Under the pieces are notes generated by a model, which was given only the letters and a program-made list of their open reading frames with translations, was not told the origin of the DNA and made no database searches. From positions 62,001-126,000 of the forward strand of contig JAJEAA010000020.1 of the NCBI GenBank assembly GCA_022824365.1: a DNA stretch of 64,000 bases, given 5' to 3'. Of this stretch, positions 18,327-27,022 are shown piece by piece. Positions within the stretch are counted from its first letter, which is position 1; every line of letters begins with the position of its first letter. The stretch is from Anaerolineae bacterium. GTDB taxonomy: Bacteria; Chloroflexota; Anaerolineae; Aggregatilineales; Phototrophicaceae. The translations under genes were made by a program, and so were the position numbers.

Positions 18327-19997
18327 GTGGAAATGGTCATGCCTGAGCTATTTCGCCCGGACGAAGCTCTCGTCCGCCTCGCGCTCATGTTTCCCTATAT
18401 CCCCGTTGGTTTGTTCGCTTTCCGCCGATTGCTGCCCCGCCTGCCGCTATCCAGCAAGCTCCTGGCGATCAGTTTCTTCCTGGCGCAGGCGCTGATGATT
18501 GGGCTGTCGCTGGTGATCCGCCCGGCCTCCCCCTTTGAAATCTGGTTCTGGGATCTTAACCTGGAATGGAACTTGCTCACCGGTATCGCTTCGGCGCAGT
18601 TGATCCTTGTTGCCGGCATCGCTCTATACGTATCCTGGATCAGCCCAAGCAGCCTGAATCTAAATCGACTTTATTTCCTCGGCGTAGCTTCGCTTTTCTT
18701 GTTCATTGCGCTGGATGAGACCTTCGCCATTCACGAAAATTACCGATTTCTTGAAGTGATCTATTCATTGCTCGCGCCGATATTGGTGGCGGCTTCAGTG
18801 CTTGTGCAGGCAAAGTCGCCAAGAAGATTTCGTATCTGGCGCGTTACGCTTGTGACCGGTCTTTTAATAGCCGGACTCGCTGAAATCGGGCTGGAGCAGT
18901 TACAGCACATACGCATTTGCGGCAGCGTGGGATCCATTACTCTAACCGAATGCCTGAAACCTTATTACCTGGAGGAACCGCTCGGATTCTTGGGAATTTG
19001 GCTGACGCTTGTCGCTGTCTTGGGTCATCTGTCCGAAGCGCAGGGCAGTTCATATTCTCGCGTTCTGCCCCTAGCGCTGGCTATACTGGCGCTCTGGTCC
19101 GCTATTCTCTACCAGACATCGCCAGTTCACGACGCGCATCCTCCTGAGTGGGCGACGCCGGCATCCGTCATCTCCGAATCGGGACCGGAAATTGTCGGCT
19201 ACCAACTCAATACGAATGAGCAGCATACTGCCTTCATAGTTTACTTTCCCGCCGGTCTTGCGCTATCCGAACAGGGCTATTCAGTTCACATGATCGACAT
19301 GGCAACCCAAAACTCCGTAGTAAGTCATAACGCGCATTTCAATAAGAGACACAAAGTCTCTCTGAAAAAGCACGATTTCAAACCTCTTTACCAACAGACC
19401 CCCGAAATCGCCATGCCATTGGACCTGCCCGCCAACCGCGCTTTCAGGATCGTGCTCACATTTTGGCGCGAGCGAGATGGCGAATTTCAGCGGGACAAGA
19501 TTCTCTCAAGCGACCTTCCCTTGCTGGACGAGTGGCAAATTATCCTGGGTGAATCGGTCCAGCCCGCGGTATCAACCCCTGCGACCTCGCCGCCATTGGC
19601 AGCATTTGACACGGGCTTTGCCCTCGAAGCGGCGAACCTGCCCGACCGCGCTATTGCCGGCGATCCGCTGCCGATCACTTTTGCCTGGCGCGCCAACGAG
19701 GCGGGTGATGAAGATCACATCCAATTCCTGCACCTCGGCCACGCGGAAACGGGCGAGTGGTGGGTCTATGATCAGCCGCCCCTCGGTTCGCGCCTGCCGA
19801 CCCGCCTCTGGTACACCGGCCTTGCCGATAGCGAAGCCTGGCAAGCGCCCATCCCCGCTGATCTCGCCCCCGGACGCTACGCCGTCTTCACCGGCCTGTA
19901 TCGCGCCAGCGACCGGGAACGCGTCCCGGTGAGCGATGCCGCCGGAAAGCCCTGGCTCGACAATCGCGTCGCGCTAGGCAGTATAATTATCGAGTGA
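18327..19997 (+). CDS. 8-TM membrane protein with C-terminal beta-sandwich-like module (paralogue D)
   Basis: The third tandem paralogue, 556 residues. Possible starts are the GTG given or in-frame ATGs at 18333 and 18339. Membrane half: hydrophobic segments at 15-270 with I-W-F-W-D-L-N-L-E-W-N, I-A-L-D-E-T-F-A-I-H-E and L-E-E-P-L-G-F-L-G-I-W-L-T-L. The C-terminal half has R-A-N-E-A-G-D-E-D-H-I-Q-F-L-H and W-W-V-Y-D-Q-P-P-L-G, ending G-L-Y-R-A-S-D-R-E-R-V-P-V. The acidic pair E-E before G-I-W-L is kept in all four copies, as is the D-E after TM4. No catalytic family could be assigned. Confidence 0.83.
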   Translation: MEMVMPELFRPDEALVRLALMFPYIPVGLFAFRRLLPRLPLSSKLLAISFFLAQALMIGLSLVIRPASPFEIWFWDLNLEWNLLTGIASAQLILVAGIALYVSWISPSSLNLNRLYFLGVASLFLFIALDETFAIHENYRFLEVIYSLLAPILVAASVLVQAKSPRRFRIWRVTLVTGLLIAGLAEIGLEQLQHIRICGSVGSITLTECLKPYYLEEPLGFLGIWLTLVAVLGHLSEAQGSSYSRVLPLALAILALWSAILYQTSPVHDAHPPEWATPASVISESGPEIVGYQLNTNEQHTAFIVYFPAGLALSEQGYSVHMIDMATQNSVVSHNAHFNKRHKVSLKKHDFKPLYQQTPEIAMPLDLPANRAFRIVLTFWRERDGEFQRDKILSSDLPLLDEWQIILGESVQPAVSTPATSPPLAAFDTGFALEAANLPDRAIAGDPLPITFAWRANEAGDEDHIQFLHLGHAETGEWWVYDQPPLGSRLPTRLWYTGLADSEAWQAPIPADLAPGRYAVFTGLYRASDRERVPVSDAAGKPWLDNRVALGSIIIE

Positions 19998-20022
19998 TAA
20001 CCGAGACAAAGGGTCCGCCAAA

Positions 20023-21063
20023 ATGTCCACGATGCTAGCCGCGCGCTTCCACCAACATGGCGAGCGCGATGTCATCCAACTTGAGCAAGTGCCCCTGCCC
20101 CAGCCCGCCCCCGGCGAGGTGCGCGTCAAAGTCCATGCCTGCGCCCTCAACTGGCTGGATGTTGGCATCCGCCGCGGACCGCAATTCGGCGCCGTCCCCC
20201 TGCCTCTCACCACCGGCGTCGATATTTCCGGCGTTGTTGACGCGGTCGGCGAGGGGGTCTCCGGCTGGAGCGCGGGCGCTGAAGTCACGCTCTACTCCCT
20301 GATTACCTGCGGCGAATGCGAGTTCTGCCGCGCCGGCGATGTCACCGTCTGTCCGCAGCATCAGATCATCGGCGAGCACAGCGATGGCGGCTTGGCGGAA
20401 TATATGCTGGCCCCGGCCCGCAATCTCATACCCAAGCCGGCCAACCTGAGCCATGTCGAAGTGGCGGCTCTGCCCGTCGTCGCCGGCACTGCCTGGCACA
20501 TGCTCATCACAATCGCGCGGCTGGGCGCGGGCGAAACCGTCTTCATCCCGGGCGCGGGCGGCGGCGTCGCCTCCCTCGGCATCCAGATCGCCAAGCTCGC
20601 TGGCGCCAGCGTGATCGCCAGCACATCCACTGCGGAAAAAATGACGAAAGCGCTTGAACTCGGCGCCGATCATGTCGTCAATTACCGCGAGCCTGATTGG
20701 GTCGAGCAGGTCATCGAGGTCACCGACGGCCGCGGCGTCGATGTGGCGCAAGATCTGGTCGGCGCGCGCACCTGGGCTGACTCGCTGCGGACGCTCGCCC
20801 GCAACGGCAGAATGGTCGTCTGCGGCTCGCACTCCGGCAAGCAGTTCGACCTGCGCATCCCCCAAATCTACCACCGCCAACTGAGCATCCTCGGCGCGAA
20901 CGGCGCTACCTATAATGAGCTTTGCCAAGCGCTTGAGCTGGCGAACCGGGGCCTCCTGCGCCCCGTCATCGACCGCGTCCTGCCGCTGAGCCAAATCCGC
21001 GAGGGGCATCGCATCCTCGAAGAACACGATCACTTTGGCAAGGTCGTCATGCAGATCGCCTGA
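20023..21063 (+). CDS. Zinc-containing medium-chain alcohol dehydrogenase / quinone oxidoreductase-like
   Basis: A 346-residue MDR-superfamily NAD(P)-dependent oxidoreductase. The structural zinc lobe is intact (C-G-E-C-E-F-C-R-A-G-D-V-T-V-C, Cys96/99/102/110). The position of the usual catalytic zinc Cys is Asn43 (A-L-N-W-L-D), as in quinone-oxidoreductase-like members, so a catalytic zinc is unlikely. The Rossmann glycine motif is G-A-G-G-G-V-A-S-L-G near residue 180. AAAGGG precedes the ATG. It follows the membrane-protein array by 25 bases and precedes a sulfatase. Substrate cannot be inferred. Confidence 0.9.
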   Translation: MSTMLAARFHQHGERDVIQLEQVPLPQPAPGEVRVKVHACALNWLDVGIRRGPQFGAVPLPLTTGVDISGVVDAVGEGVSGWSAGAEVTLYSLITCGECEFCRAGDVTVCPQHQIIGEHSDGGLAEYMLAPARNLIPKPANLSHVEVAALPVVAGTAWHMLITIARLGAGETVFIPGAGGGVASLGIQIAKLAGASVIASTSTAEKMTKALELGADHVVNYREPDWVEQVIEVTDGRGVDVAQDLVGARTWADSLRTLARNGRMVVCGSHSGKQFDLRIPQIYHRQLSILGANGATYNELCQALELANRGLLRPVIDRVLPLSQIREGHRILEEHDHFGKVVMQIA

Positions 21064-21084
21064 CTGCCTAAACCGACAAACCTC

Positions 21085-21126
21085 CTAGGAGCGAGTCATT
21101 GAGTCCCCCGCCTTGACTCGCCCGCC
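21085..21126. repeat. GGGCGA-type palindromic repeat (diverged)
   Basis: TAGGAGCGAGTCATTGAG followed by TTGACTCGCCCGCC: a degenerate member of the GTAGGGGCGA family in the gap between the alcohol dehydrogenase and sulfatase genes. Confidence 0.5.
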
Positions 21127-21177
21127 GTCAATATGTCGATCTGCTCGGGAAAATCGATCAAAACTGGATGAGGACCC

Positions 21178-22659
21178 ATGACCCAAAAACCAAATATCCT
21201 CTTCATCATGACCGACCAGCAGCGCAGCGATACCATCGCCGCCTTGGGCAACCCGCAGATCCGCACGCCGACGCTCGATTCCCTGGTCGAAAATGGCATT
21301 GCCTTCACCAACTGCTACACGCCCGCGCCGGTTTGCGTCGCTGCCCGCAGCGCTGCCATCACCGGCCTCCCGCCCCATCTCAATGGCTGCACCTCCAATA
21401 ACGCCTCGCCTCTGGGAATGCGCAGCATCATGCAAGTCCTGCAAGCGGCCGGCTATCGCAGTCACGGCATCGCCAAGATGCACTTCAACCCCCAAGCCGA
21501 CGCCCTCTGGGGCTTTGATAGCCGCGATCTCTCCGAAGAAGGCGCGCGGGACCCCCGCCGCCGCAATGACTTCCACGAGTATTTGAGCCGAAACGGCTTC
21601 GATCATGTGTTGGAGCCGCAGGGCTTGCGCAGCGAAATGTATTATATTCCCCAACCATCGCAGCTTCCGGCTCGTCATCATCACAGCGCCTGGGTCGCCG
21701 ACCGCGCCATCGACTTCCTGCGTGAACGGGACCGGCAACAGCCCTTCTTCCTCTGGGCCAGCTTTATCAAACCCCATCCGCCCTTCGAAGCGCCCGCGCC
21801 CTGGCACAAGCTCTACCGCGCCGCTGATATGCTGCCCCCGCGCCGTCCGCCAGGCTTCCAGTCCTTGCTGACCTACTGGAATCATTATCAAAACCGCTAC
21901 AAGTACCGCGACAAAGGCTATGATGACATGCTCTTCCGCGCCATGAAAGCGATGTACTACGCCTGCATTTCCTTCATCGACTTCAATATCGGGCGCATCC
22001 TGGCTGCCCTCGGTGATGACATCGACAATACCCTCATTGTCTACACCGCCGATCATGGCGAACTGCTTGGCGATTACGGCAGCGTCGGCAAGCGCTCCAT
22101 GCTCAACCCGGCCGTCAAAGTCCCGCTCATCGTCAAAGCGCCAACTGGCTCAATGATCGGTCAAGTCTCGGATGCCCCGGTCAGCTTGCTCGACATCTTC
22201 CCCACTTTCGCGGCCGCCGCCTCTGCCGATGTGCCGCCGCCGTCGCCGGAAGGCGCGGACCTGCTCGCCATCGCTGCCGGCCAGGTCGAGCGTGATGCCG
22301 TCTGCAGCCAGTACAGCGATGGCGCCACCGGGCTCTATATGATCGCCTCCTGTGATCTCAAGTACATCTATTCGGCCGCCGACCGCCAAGAATGGCTCTT
22401 TGATCTGCGGATTGACCCGGACGAGACGGTGAACTGGGCTGGCAATCCGCGCTACGCCGAGCGGCTCTCCGCACTGCGAAGCCGGCTCATCGCCCGCTTC
22501 GAGCATGATGGCTATGACAGCGCCGTGACTGACGGCGACTGGCGCGAATACGAGCCGCCGACCTTTCCCGATCCCGCCCGCGACGATGGCCTGCTCTTCC
22601 AGGACCCGCCAAACCTGCCCGAGCTTCTGCGCGCCCTCGGTCCTGGTTACGCTGATTAG
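21178..22659 (+). CDS. Sulfatase (formylglycine-type, arylsulfatase family)
   Basis: A 493-residue sulfatase. The N-terminal metal-binding strand is N-I-L-F-I-M-T-D-Q-Q-R (Asp13). The nucleophile motif is P-V-C-V-A-A-R with Cys53, to be converted to formylglycine by a generating enzyme not present in this window; it reads C-x-A-x-R instead of C-x-P-x-R. The second metal cluster is Y-T-A-D-H-G-E-L-L-G-D-Y-G. No signal peptide is visible, so a cytosolic role on imported sulfated sugars or a non-classical route is possible. GAGGA precedes the ATG. Neighbouring sugar isomerases support a carbohydrate context. Confidence 0.92.
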   Translation: MTQKPNILFIMTDQQRSDTIAALGNPQIRTPTLDSLVENGIAFTNCYTPAPVCVAARSAAITGLPPHLNGCTSNNASPLGMRSIMQVLQAAGYRSHGIAKMHFNPQADALWGFDSRDLSEEGARDPRRRNDFHEYLSRNGFDHVLEPQGLRSEMYYIPQPSQLPARHHHSAWVADRAIDFLRERDRQQPFFLWASFIKPHPPFEAPAPWHKLYRAADMLPPRRPPGFQSLLTYWNHYQNRYKYRDKGYDDMLFRAMKAMYYACISFIDFNIGRILAALGDDIDNTLIVYTADHGELLGDYGSVGKRSMLNPAVKVPLIVKAPTGSMIGQVSDAPVSLLDIFPTFAAAASADVPPPSPEGADLLAIAAGQVERDAVCSQYSDGATGLYMIASCDLKYIYSAADRQEWLFDLRIDPDETVNWAGNPRYAERLSALRSRLIARFEHDGYDSAVTDGDWREYEPPTFPDPARDDGLLFQDPPNLPELLRALGPGYAD

Positions 22660-22689
22660 CCGCCCGTAACGCGTTCGCTGCATGACGCT

Positions 22690-22722
22690 TTTCTCTGTGC
22701 TCTCTGTGTCCTCTGTGGTTAA
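22690..22722. repeat. CACAGAG-type repeat
   Basis: Complement of a run of CACAGAG units (TTCTCTGTGC, TCTCTGTGTC, CTCTGTGGTT) between the sulfatase and the first isomerase. The same unit occurs near 25.8, 27.1, 43.2 and 51.1 kb. Confidence 0.6.
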
Positions 22723-22760
22723 ATGAATCTGATCTATATACTGCAACCGAAAGCGACAAA

Positions 22761-23612
22761 ATGAACATGATGAAAATCAGCGCATTTGGCGACGAAATCG
22801 CCGTCGACTTTGAAGAACAACTGCAAGTCCTGAACGACCTCGCCATACCTCTGATTGATGTGCGCAACGCCTGGGGCGTCAACTGCGCGCAATTCAGCGC
22901 CGAGCGCACCGCGCGCGTCAAAGCGCTCTGTGACCAGTACAACATCGCCGTCGCCTGCATGGGCAGCCCCATCGGCAAATCGCCCATCGCCGATCCTATC
23001 GAGATCGAAAGCGAGCGCCTCAAGCGCATCGGCGCGACCGCCCACGCCCTCGGCACGCGCAACATCCGCCTCTTCAGCTTCTACCCCGAAGGCGAGCACG
23101 ATGCCGCCGCCATGCAGTTGTCGATAGACCGCCTGGGGACGCTGACCGACATCGCCGCCGAAAACGACCTGCAACTGCTCCTGGAAAACGAGAAAGGCGT
23201 CGTCGGCGACCTGCCCGAGCGCTGCCTGCAAATCATGCGCGCCATTGATTCGCCGTACTTCCGCTTCATCTGGGACCCGGCCAACTTCGTGCAATGCGGC
23301 GCGGCGAATCAGATTGACCAATGGTGGGACGCGCTCGGTCCCTACATCGGCTACATTCACATCAAGGATGCCCGGCTGCCCGAAGCCGGCGAAGACCGCT
23401 CCCAGGTGACGGTCGCCGGCGCTGGCGATGGTCAGGTCGGAGCCCTGCTGGAGCGCTTAAAAGCCAGCGGCTACGACGGCGTGCTTTCGCTGGAGCCGCA
23501 TCTGCTGGAAGCGCGGCATTCAAGCGGCTTCAGCGGCGCCGAGGGCATGGCGATGGCGGTCGCCGCCCTGCGGGAGTTGATGACCGCCGCCGGCATCGAA
23601 GAAGGCAACTAA
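22761..23612 (+). CDS. Sugar phosphate isomerase/epimerase (xylose isomerase-like TIM barrel)
   Basis: A 283-residue AP-endonuclease-2/xylose-isomerase-like TIM barrel. The divalent-metal ligands appear in order: L-L-L-E-N-E-K-G (Glu near 141), F-I-W-D-P-A-N-F (Asp), G-Y-I-H-I-K-D (His) and L-S-L-E-P-H-L (Glu). Such proteins isomerise or epimerise keto-sugars, inositols or hydroxypyruvate, and the sequence alone does not decide. It is followed 30 bases later by a second member of the same fold, probably in one transcript with the sulfatase. Confidence 0.88.
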   Translation: MNMMKISAFGDEIAVDFEEQLQVLNDLAIPLIDVRNAWGVNCAQFSAERTARVKALCDQYNIAVACMGSPIGKSPIADPIEIESERLKRIGATAHALGTRNIRLFSFYPEGEHDAAAMQLSIDRLGTLTDIAAENDLQLLLENEKGVVGDLPERCLQIMRAIDSPYFRFIWDPANFVQCGAANQIDQWWDALGPYIGYIHIKDARLPEAGEDRSQVTVAGAGDGQVGALLERLKASGYDGVLSLEPHLLEARHSSGFSGAEGMAMAVAALRELMTAAGIEEGN

Positions 23613-23642
23613 AGACGTCTGACCCCAAGGAGGCGAAACGCC

Positions 23643-24419
23643 ATGACCCAAATAGCCGCGCAACTCTACACCATCCGCGACCACATCAAGACGCGCGCCG
23701 ACTTCGAGGCGAGCATGAGCAAGATCCGCGCCATCGGCTACCAGGCGGTGCAGACCTCAGCCCTCGGCGATATCTCCGATGCCGATGTGGCGCGCATCAC
23801 CGCCGACAACGGCTTGACCATCTGCAATACCCACGTCTCTGTTGACGACTTGCTCACGGACATCGACGCCGTCATCGCCCAGCACAAGCTTTGGAACTGC
23901 CGCCACGTCGCCATCGGCAGCATGCCGCCGGAGTACCGCGCGGACGAGGCCGGCTTCCGTCGCTTCGCCGAGATCGCGGACCGCATCGGCGAACAGCTTG
24001 CCGCGGCCGACCTCACTTTCAGCTACCACAACCACAGCTTCGAGTTCGTCCAGTTCGGCGGACGGACCGGACTGGCGCTGCTGCTCGAGGAGACCGATCC
24101 CCGCCACGTGCAGATGGAACTGGACACTTACTGGATCCAGCACGGCGGCGGCGACCCGGTCGCCTGGATCAAGCGCGTGTCCGGGCGGATGCCAGTGGTC
24201 CACCTCAAGGACATGGTCATGCTGCCCAGCGAAGACGGACGCGGCCAACAAGCGATGGCGGAGGTCGGCGCCGGCAATATGAACTTCCCGGCCATCTTGG
24301 CGGCATGCGCCCGGGCCGGCGTCGAATGGTACGCGGTCGAGCAGGACTTCTGCGCCGGCGATCCCTTCGACAGCCTGGCCATCAGCTACCGCAATCTGCG
24401 CGCCCTCGGCTTAAACTGA
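23643..24419 (+). CDS. Sugar phosphate isomerase/epimerase (second, diverged)
   Basis: A 258-residue TIM-barrel isomerase/epimerase. Metal-site motifs are Y-H-N-H-S-F-E-F (His/Glu region), M-E-L-D-T-Y-W, V-V-H-L-K-D-M and V-E-Q-D-F-C. It is not a close duplicate of the preceding isomerase. The AAGGAGG site 10 bases upstream is strong. The gene is convergent with the LarA-like gene, 7 bases apart. Likely a step of carbohydrate or inositol catabolism. Confidence 0.88.
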   Translation: MTQIAAQLYTIRDHIKTRADFEASMSKIRAIGYQAVQTSALGDISDADVARITADNGLTICNTHVSVDDLLTDIDAVIAQHKLWNCRHVAIGSMPPEYRADEAGFRRFAEIADRIGEQLAAADLTFSYHNHSFEFVQFGGRTGLALLLEETDPRHVQMELDTYWIQHGGGDPVAWIKRVSGRMPVVHLKDMVMLPSEDGRGQQAMAEVGAGNMNFPAILAACARAGVEWYAVEQDFCAGDPFDSLAISYRNLRALGLN

Positions 24420-24426
24420 GCGGCGC

Positions 24427-25683
24427 TTAGACCAGCGTCCCGCCAGCGAAAGCCAGTTCGGCCGCCCGCTCGCCGACTTCGACGGCGCCGTTGCCATTCA
24501 GTTCCGCCGCGATATTGGCGCTGACCCAGACATTCTCCAGCGCCAGCGTGTTCTTGATGCGTACGACGCGCGCCTCCGCGCATTGCGACGGGTCGCTGCG
24601 GAAAGCGTCAAAGAGGGCTGCTTTGATCGTTTCTTCGTCGCTTTCGAAGACGAGCGGCATGCGGCAGCGCAGCAGGAAACCGCTGGTGAACATATTCTTG
24701 GTGGTGATGGGAAAGTCGATCTTGTCGAAGAGCTTGCGCGACATGAAATCAGCTAAGCCGTAAGTCGTCGCGTTGCCGTGGGATTCCGGCGTCAGGTCGA
24801 GGATGGCGATGCGCTTGATGCGCGGCGACTCCGGTTCCGGTTCGCCTTCGACCATCCAGCGGCCGATGATATTGGTATCCATGCCGGCGCCGCTGATATT
24901 CTTGCCCATCTCGTCGATGATGAGCACATCAATATCATCGACCGGCAGGCGCGGCATCAACTCGCGCGAGCGTTGCAAGAGTCGCTGGTCGCCTTCGACG
25001 ACCGTATCGGCGCAGAAGCCTTCCAACTGCGCCACCTCGTGATAGCCGTCTTCGACCACGCCAAAACCGGCGAGGAAGTTGCTGGGCGCGAACAGATGCT
25101 GAGCGATGATGGGCATGTAGTCGCGCAAGCCGACCACGCCCTGCTGATGAATCGTGCGGGCGCCGGTCTCTTTGCCCAAGCCAACCGCCAGCATCTTGAG
25201 CAAGCCGCTTTCATGCGGTCCGTGGAAATCGGTGTGGACTTTCGTTCGATTGCTGATGATCAGCCCGTCAGCCTCGTAGACATTTTTGTCCAGGTAGGCG
25301 GGCAAGCCAGTGCTGGTCATGCCGGTGTTCACGACTTCCATCGTGGCGCGGATGGGGCAACCCATGGTCGCCTCGCTGATGCCCAGCCCGTCCAGGACAT
25401 CAATCTGCCCCTCGGGTGTGCCGCCGCCGTGGCTGCCCATGGCCGGGACGATGAAGGGCGCGCCGCCAGCCGCTTTGACCAGGGCGACCAGCTTTCCGGC
25501 GATGCGGTCGATCTGGGCGATGCCGCGGCTGCCGAAGCCGAGGGCGATGCGCTTGCCCTTGACCTGCGCCGCCAGGTCCAGCCGCGCCCACTCGTCTTCG
25601 AGCGCCCGCTCAATGTCAACCGGATCGCCTTTGGGCAGGGATTGCTTGATCGGATAGAGGGTCGGGATAGTCACATCGTCCAT
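24427..25683 (-). CDS. LarA-like nickel-pincer-type isomerase family protein
   Basis: A 418-residue protein that I place in the lactate racemase (LarA) superfamily. Evidence is the P-A-M-G-S-H-G-G-G-T-P-E-G-Q loop (80-93), R-T-K-V-H-T-D-F-H-G (146-155) and H-E-S-G-L-L-K-M-L-A-V-G-L-G-K (157-171), which gives His and Lys residues comparable to the nickel-pincer cofactor site. LarA homologues epimerise or isomerise 2-hydroxyacids and sugar acids. No larB, larC or larE genes lie in the window, so cofactor supply would come from elsewhere. Located next to sugar isomerases, which suits a hydroxy-acid or sugar-acid substrate. Moderate confidence in the cofactor claim. Confidence 0.75.
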   Translation of the reverse strand: MDDVTIPTLYPIKQSLPKGDPVDIERALEDEWARLDLAAQVKGKRIALGFGSRGIAQIDRIAGKLVALVKAAGGAPFIVPAMGSHGGGTPEGQIDVLDGLGISEATMGCPIRATMEVVNTGMTSTGLPAYLDKNVYEADGLIISNRTKVHTDFHGPHESGLLKMLAVGLGKETGARTIHQQGVVGLRDYMPIIAQHLFAPSNFLAGFGVVEDGYHEVAQLEGFCADTVVEGDQRLLQRSRELMPRLPVDDIDVLIIDEMGKNISGAGMDTNIIGRWMVEGEPEPESPRIKRIAILDLTPESHGNATTYGLADFMSRKLFDKIDFPITTKNMFTSGFLLRCRMPLVFESDEETIKAALFDAFRSDPSQCAEARVVRIKNTLALENVWVSANIAAELNGNGAVEVGERAAELAFAGGTLV

Positions 25684-25721
25684 GACAGGCTCATTTCACT
25701 TGCTGATTCTGTTGGGTGGAT

Positions 25722-25749
25722 ATTGTAACGATTTCACGGCTCATGGCAA
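25722..25749 (-). promoter_or_regulatory. Candidate promoter of the LarA-like gene
   Basis: On the minus strand TTGCCA (25744-25749), 16-base spacer, TACAAT (25722-25727). It lies about 40 bases before the start codon. Confidence 0.45.
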
Positions 25750-26136
25750 AGGGAGCAACGAGCCCGGAATGGTGAACATCGCGGATATAATCCTCTTAGC
25801 GAACACGACACAGGTTTTTTCACCACAGAGAACACAGAGGGCACAGAGTTTTCTTGTTTGCTTGGCGCAGTTTTCATATCCGCGGGAGTAGCCACTCCCA
25901 ACGAGCCCTTGGCGCGCTGGACGGGAGTACGCTGGTCGGTTTGATAAATTATTGATAATCGACAATCGATAGAGGCTAAACTTTTTTCTATCATAAAACT
26001 GGAGTTTTTGATAATTTCCGGCTGGGGCGGACGGAGTTTGTCGGGCCGAGCGCGACTTTGGCCGCGGAAAAGTTTTTTTTGGCAATCTGGCAATCTGGCC
26101 ATTTGGCGAAATTCGATTGGATTTGTCAATCTTGTG
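25750..26136. other. Intergenic stretch without a convincing gene
   Basis: About 390 bases between the LarA-like and methyltransferase genes. It is AT-richer than its neighbours and holds a CACAGAG repeat (25820-25855) and a run of eight T near 26070. Open frames here are low in coding character, and I see nothing else recognisable. Confidence 0.5.
25820..25855. repeat. CACAGAG-type repeat
   Basis: CACCACAGAGAACACAG then AGGGCACAGAG: three CACAGAG units in an intergenic region, matching the copies near 22.7, 27.1, 43.2 and 51.1 kb. Confidence 0.65.
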
Positions 26137-26967
26137 TCAGCTTTCATTTTCGATCGCTGCTGACAAGCCGCAGTCGGCAAAACGCTGCCGGGCGATATTG
26201 ATGTATTCGGTCGAGATGTCGATGCCGATGAAGCGGCGGTCGTTGAGCAGAGCCATCTTGCCGGTCGTGCCTGAGCCGCACATGGGATCGAGCACGAGAT
26301 CGCCCGGGTTGCTCCAGGACAGGATATGGTCTTGCGCCAGTTTCTCCGGGAAAACAGCCGGATGCTGGAAGGCGATTTTGTCTCTGGTGGTGCCGCCCAG
26401 ACCAACGGCGTAGGACCAGATATTCGTCCGCGTTTTCTCCTTTTTGAGTTCGCCGAGTTTCTTTTTGTTGACGCCATCGGGCAATTTGTTGTGAGTCAGC
26501 ATCTCCATTCCGTGGCGTTGCGTCGGCGCTTTGAGCGGGTTAAAGGTGGCGGGCTTGCCTTTGGACAGCACAAACATCATCTCGTAGGCGTTGGTGTAGG
26601 CGTTGCTGCGCATGAAGGGCGTATTCTTCTTTTGGTAGATCATCACGTCATGGGCGGTGAAGCCGATCTCCTGGAACGCGAGCGCTTGGCGGAAGGAGGT
26701 CAGGCTGCGGCCGCCCTGGATTCGGTCGCCGACTACCCAGACGACGACGCCGCCTTTTGCGGTCACGCGGTAGAGTTCGGCGGCGATGTCTCCAAAAGGA
26801 AAGTCGTAGCCTTTGTAGTCCCGCAGGCTGTCATAGGGAGGCGAGGTGACGGTAAGCTGGACGATGTCGTCGGGCCAAGAACGCATCACATTGACGCAAT
26901 TGCCGATGATGAGCCTGGCGGTATCGGTCGCTGGTTGCCATGTTGCGGTGGTATCAAGCTGCCGCAT
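26137..26967 (-). CDS. DNA methyltransferase, beta class (N4-cytosine or N6-adenine), orphan
   Basis: A 276-residue site-specific DNA methyltransferase. Motif IV (T-S-P-P-Y-D-S-L, near residue 43) comes first and the AdoMet-binding motif I (D-P-M-C-G-S-G-T-T-G) lies near the C terminus, the beta-class order. The S-P-P-Y form favours N4-cytosine but does not exclude N6-adenine. Between them is a variable target-recognition region (60-190). No restriction endonuclease gene adjoins it, so it may be a regulatory orphan. GGGAGAAC precedes the ATG and a very good promoter lies upstream. Confidence 0.92.
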   Translation of the reverse strand: MRQLDTTATWQPATDTARLIIGNCVNVMRSWPDDIVQLTVTSPPYDSLRDYKGYDFPFGDIAAELYRVTAKGGVVVWVVGDRIQGGRSLTSFRQALAFQEIGFTAHDVMIYQKKNTPFMRSNAYTNAYEMMFVLSKGKPATFNPLKAPTQRHGMEMLTHNKLPDGVNKKKLGELKKEKTRTNIWSYAVGLGGTTRDKIAFQHPAVFPEKLAQDHILSWSNPGDLVLDPMCGSGTTGKMALLNDRRFIGIDISTEYINIARQRFADCGLSAAIENES

Positions 26968-26993
26968 AATGTTCTCCCGGCTTGTCTGTGACT

Positions 26994-27022
26994 ATTTTAG
27001 CAGATTAGAACAAGTGTGTCAA
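26994..27022 (-). promoter_or_regulatory. Strong sigma70-like promoter of the orphan methyltransferase
   Basis: Minus strand: TTGACA (27017-27022), 17-base spacer, TAAAAT (26994-26999). Expected leader is about 20 bases, ending in a GGGAGA ribosome site. Confidence 0.65.

Noticed and set aside
25741-26477. Minus-strand frames between the LarA-like and methyltransferase genes
   Set aside because: They read through a CACAGAG repeat and out-of-frame methyltransferase sequence; not protein-like.
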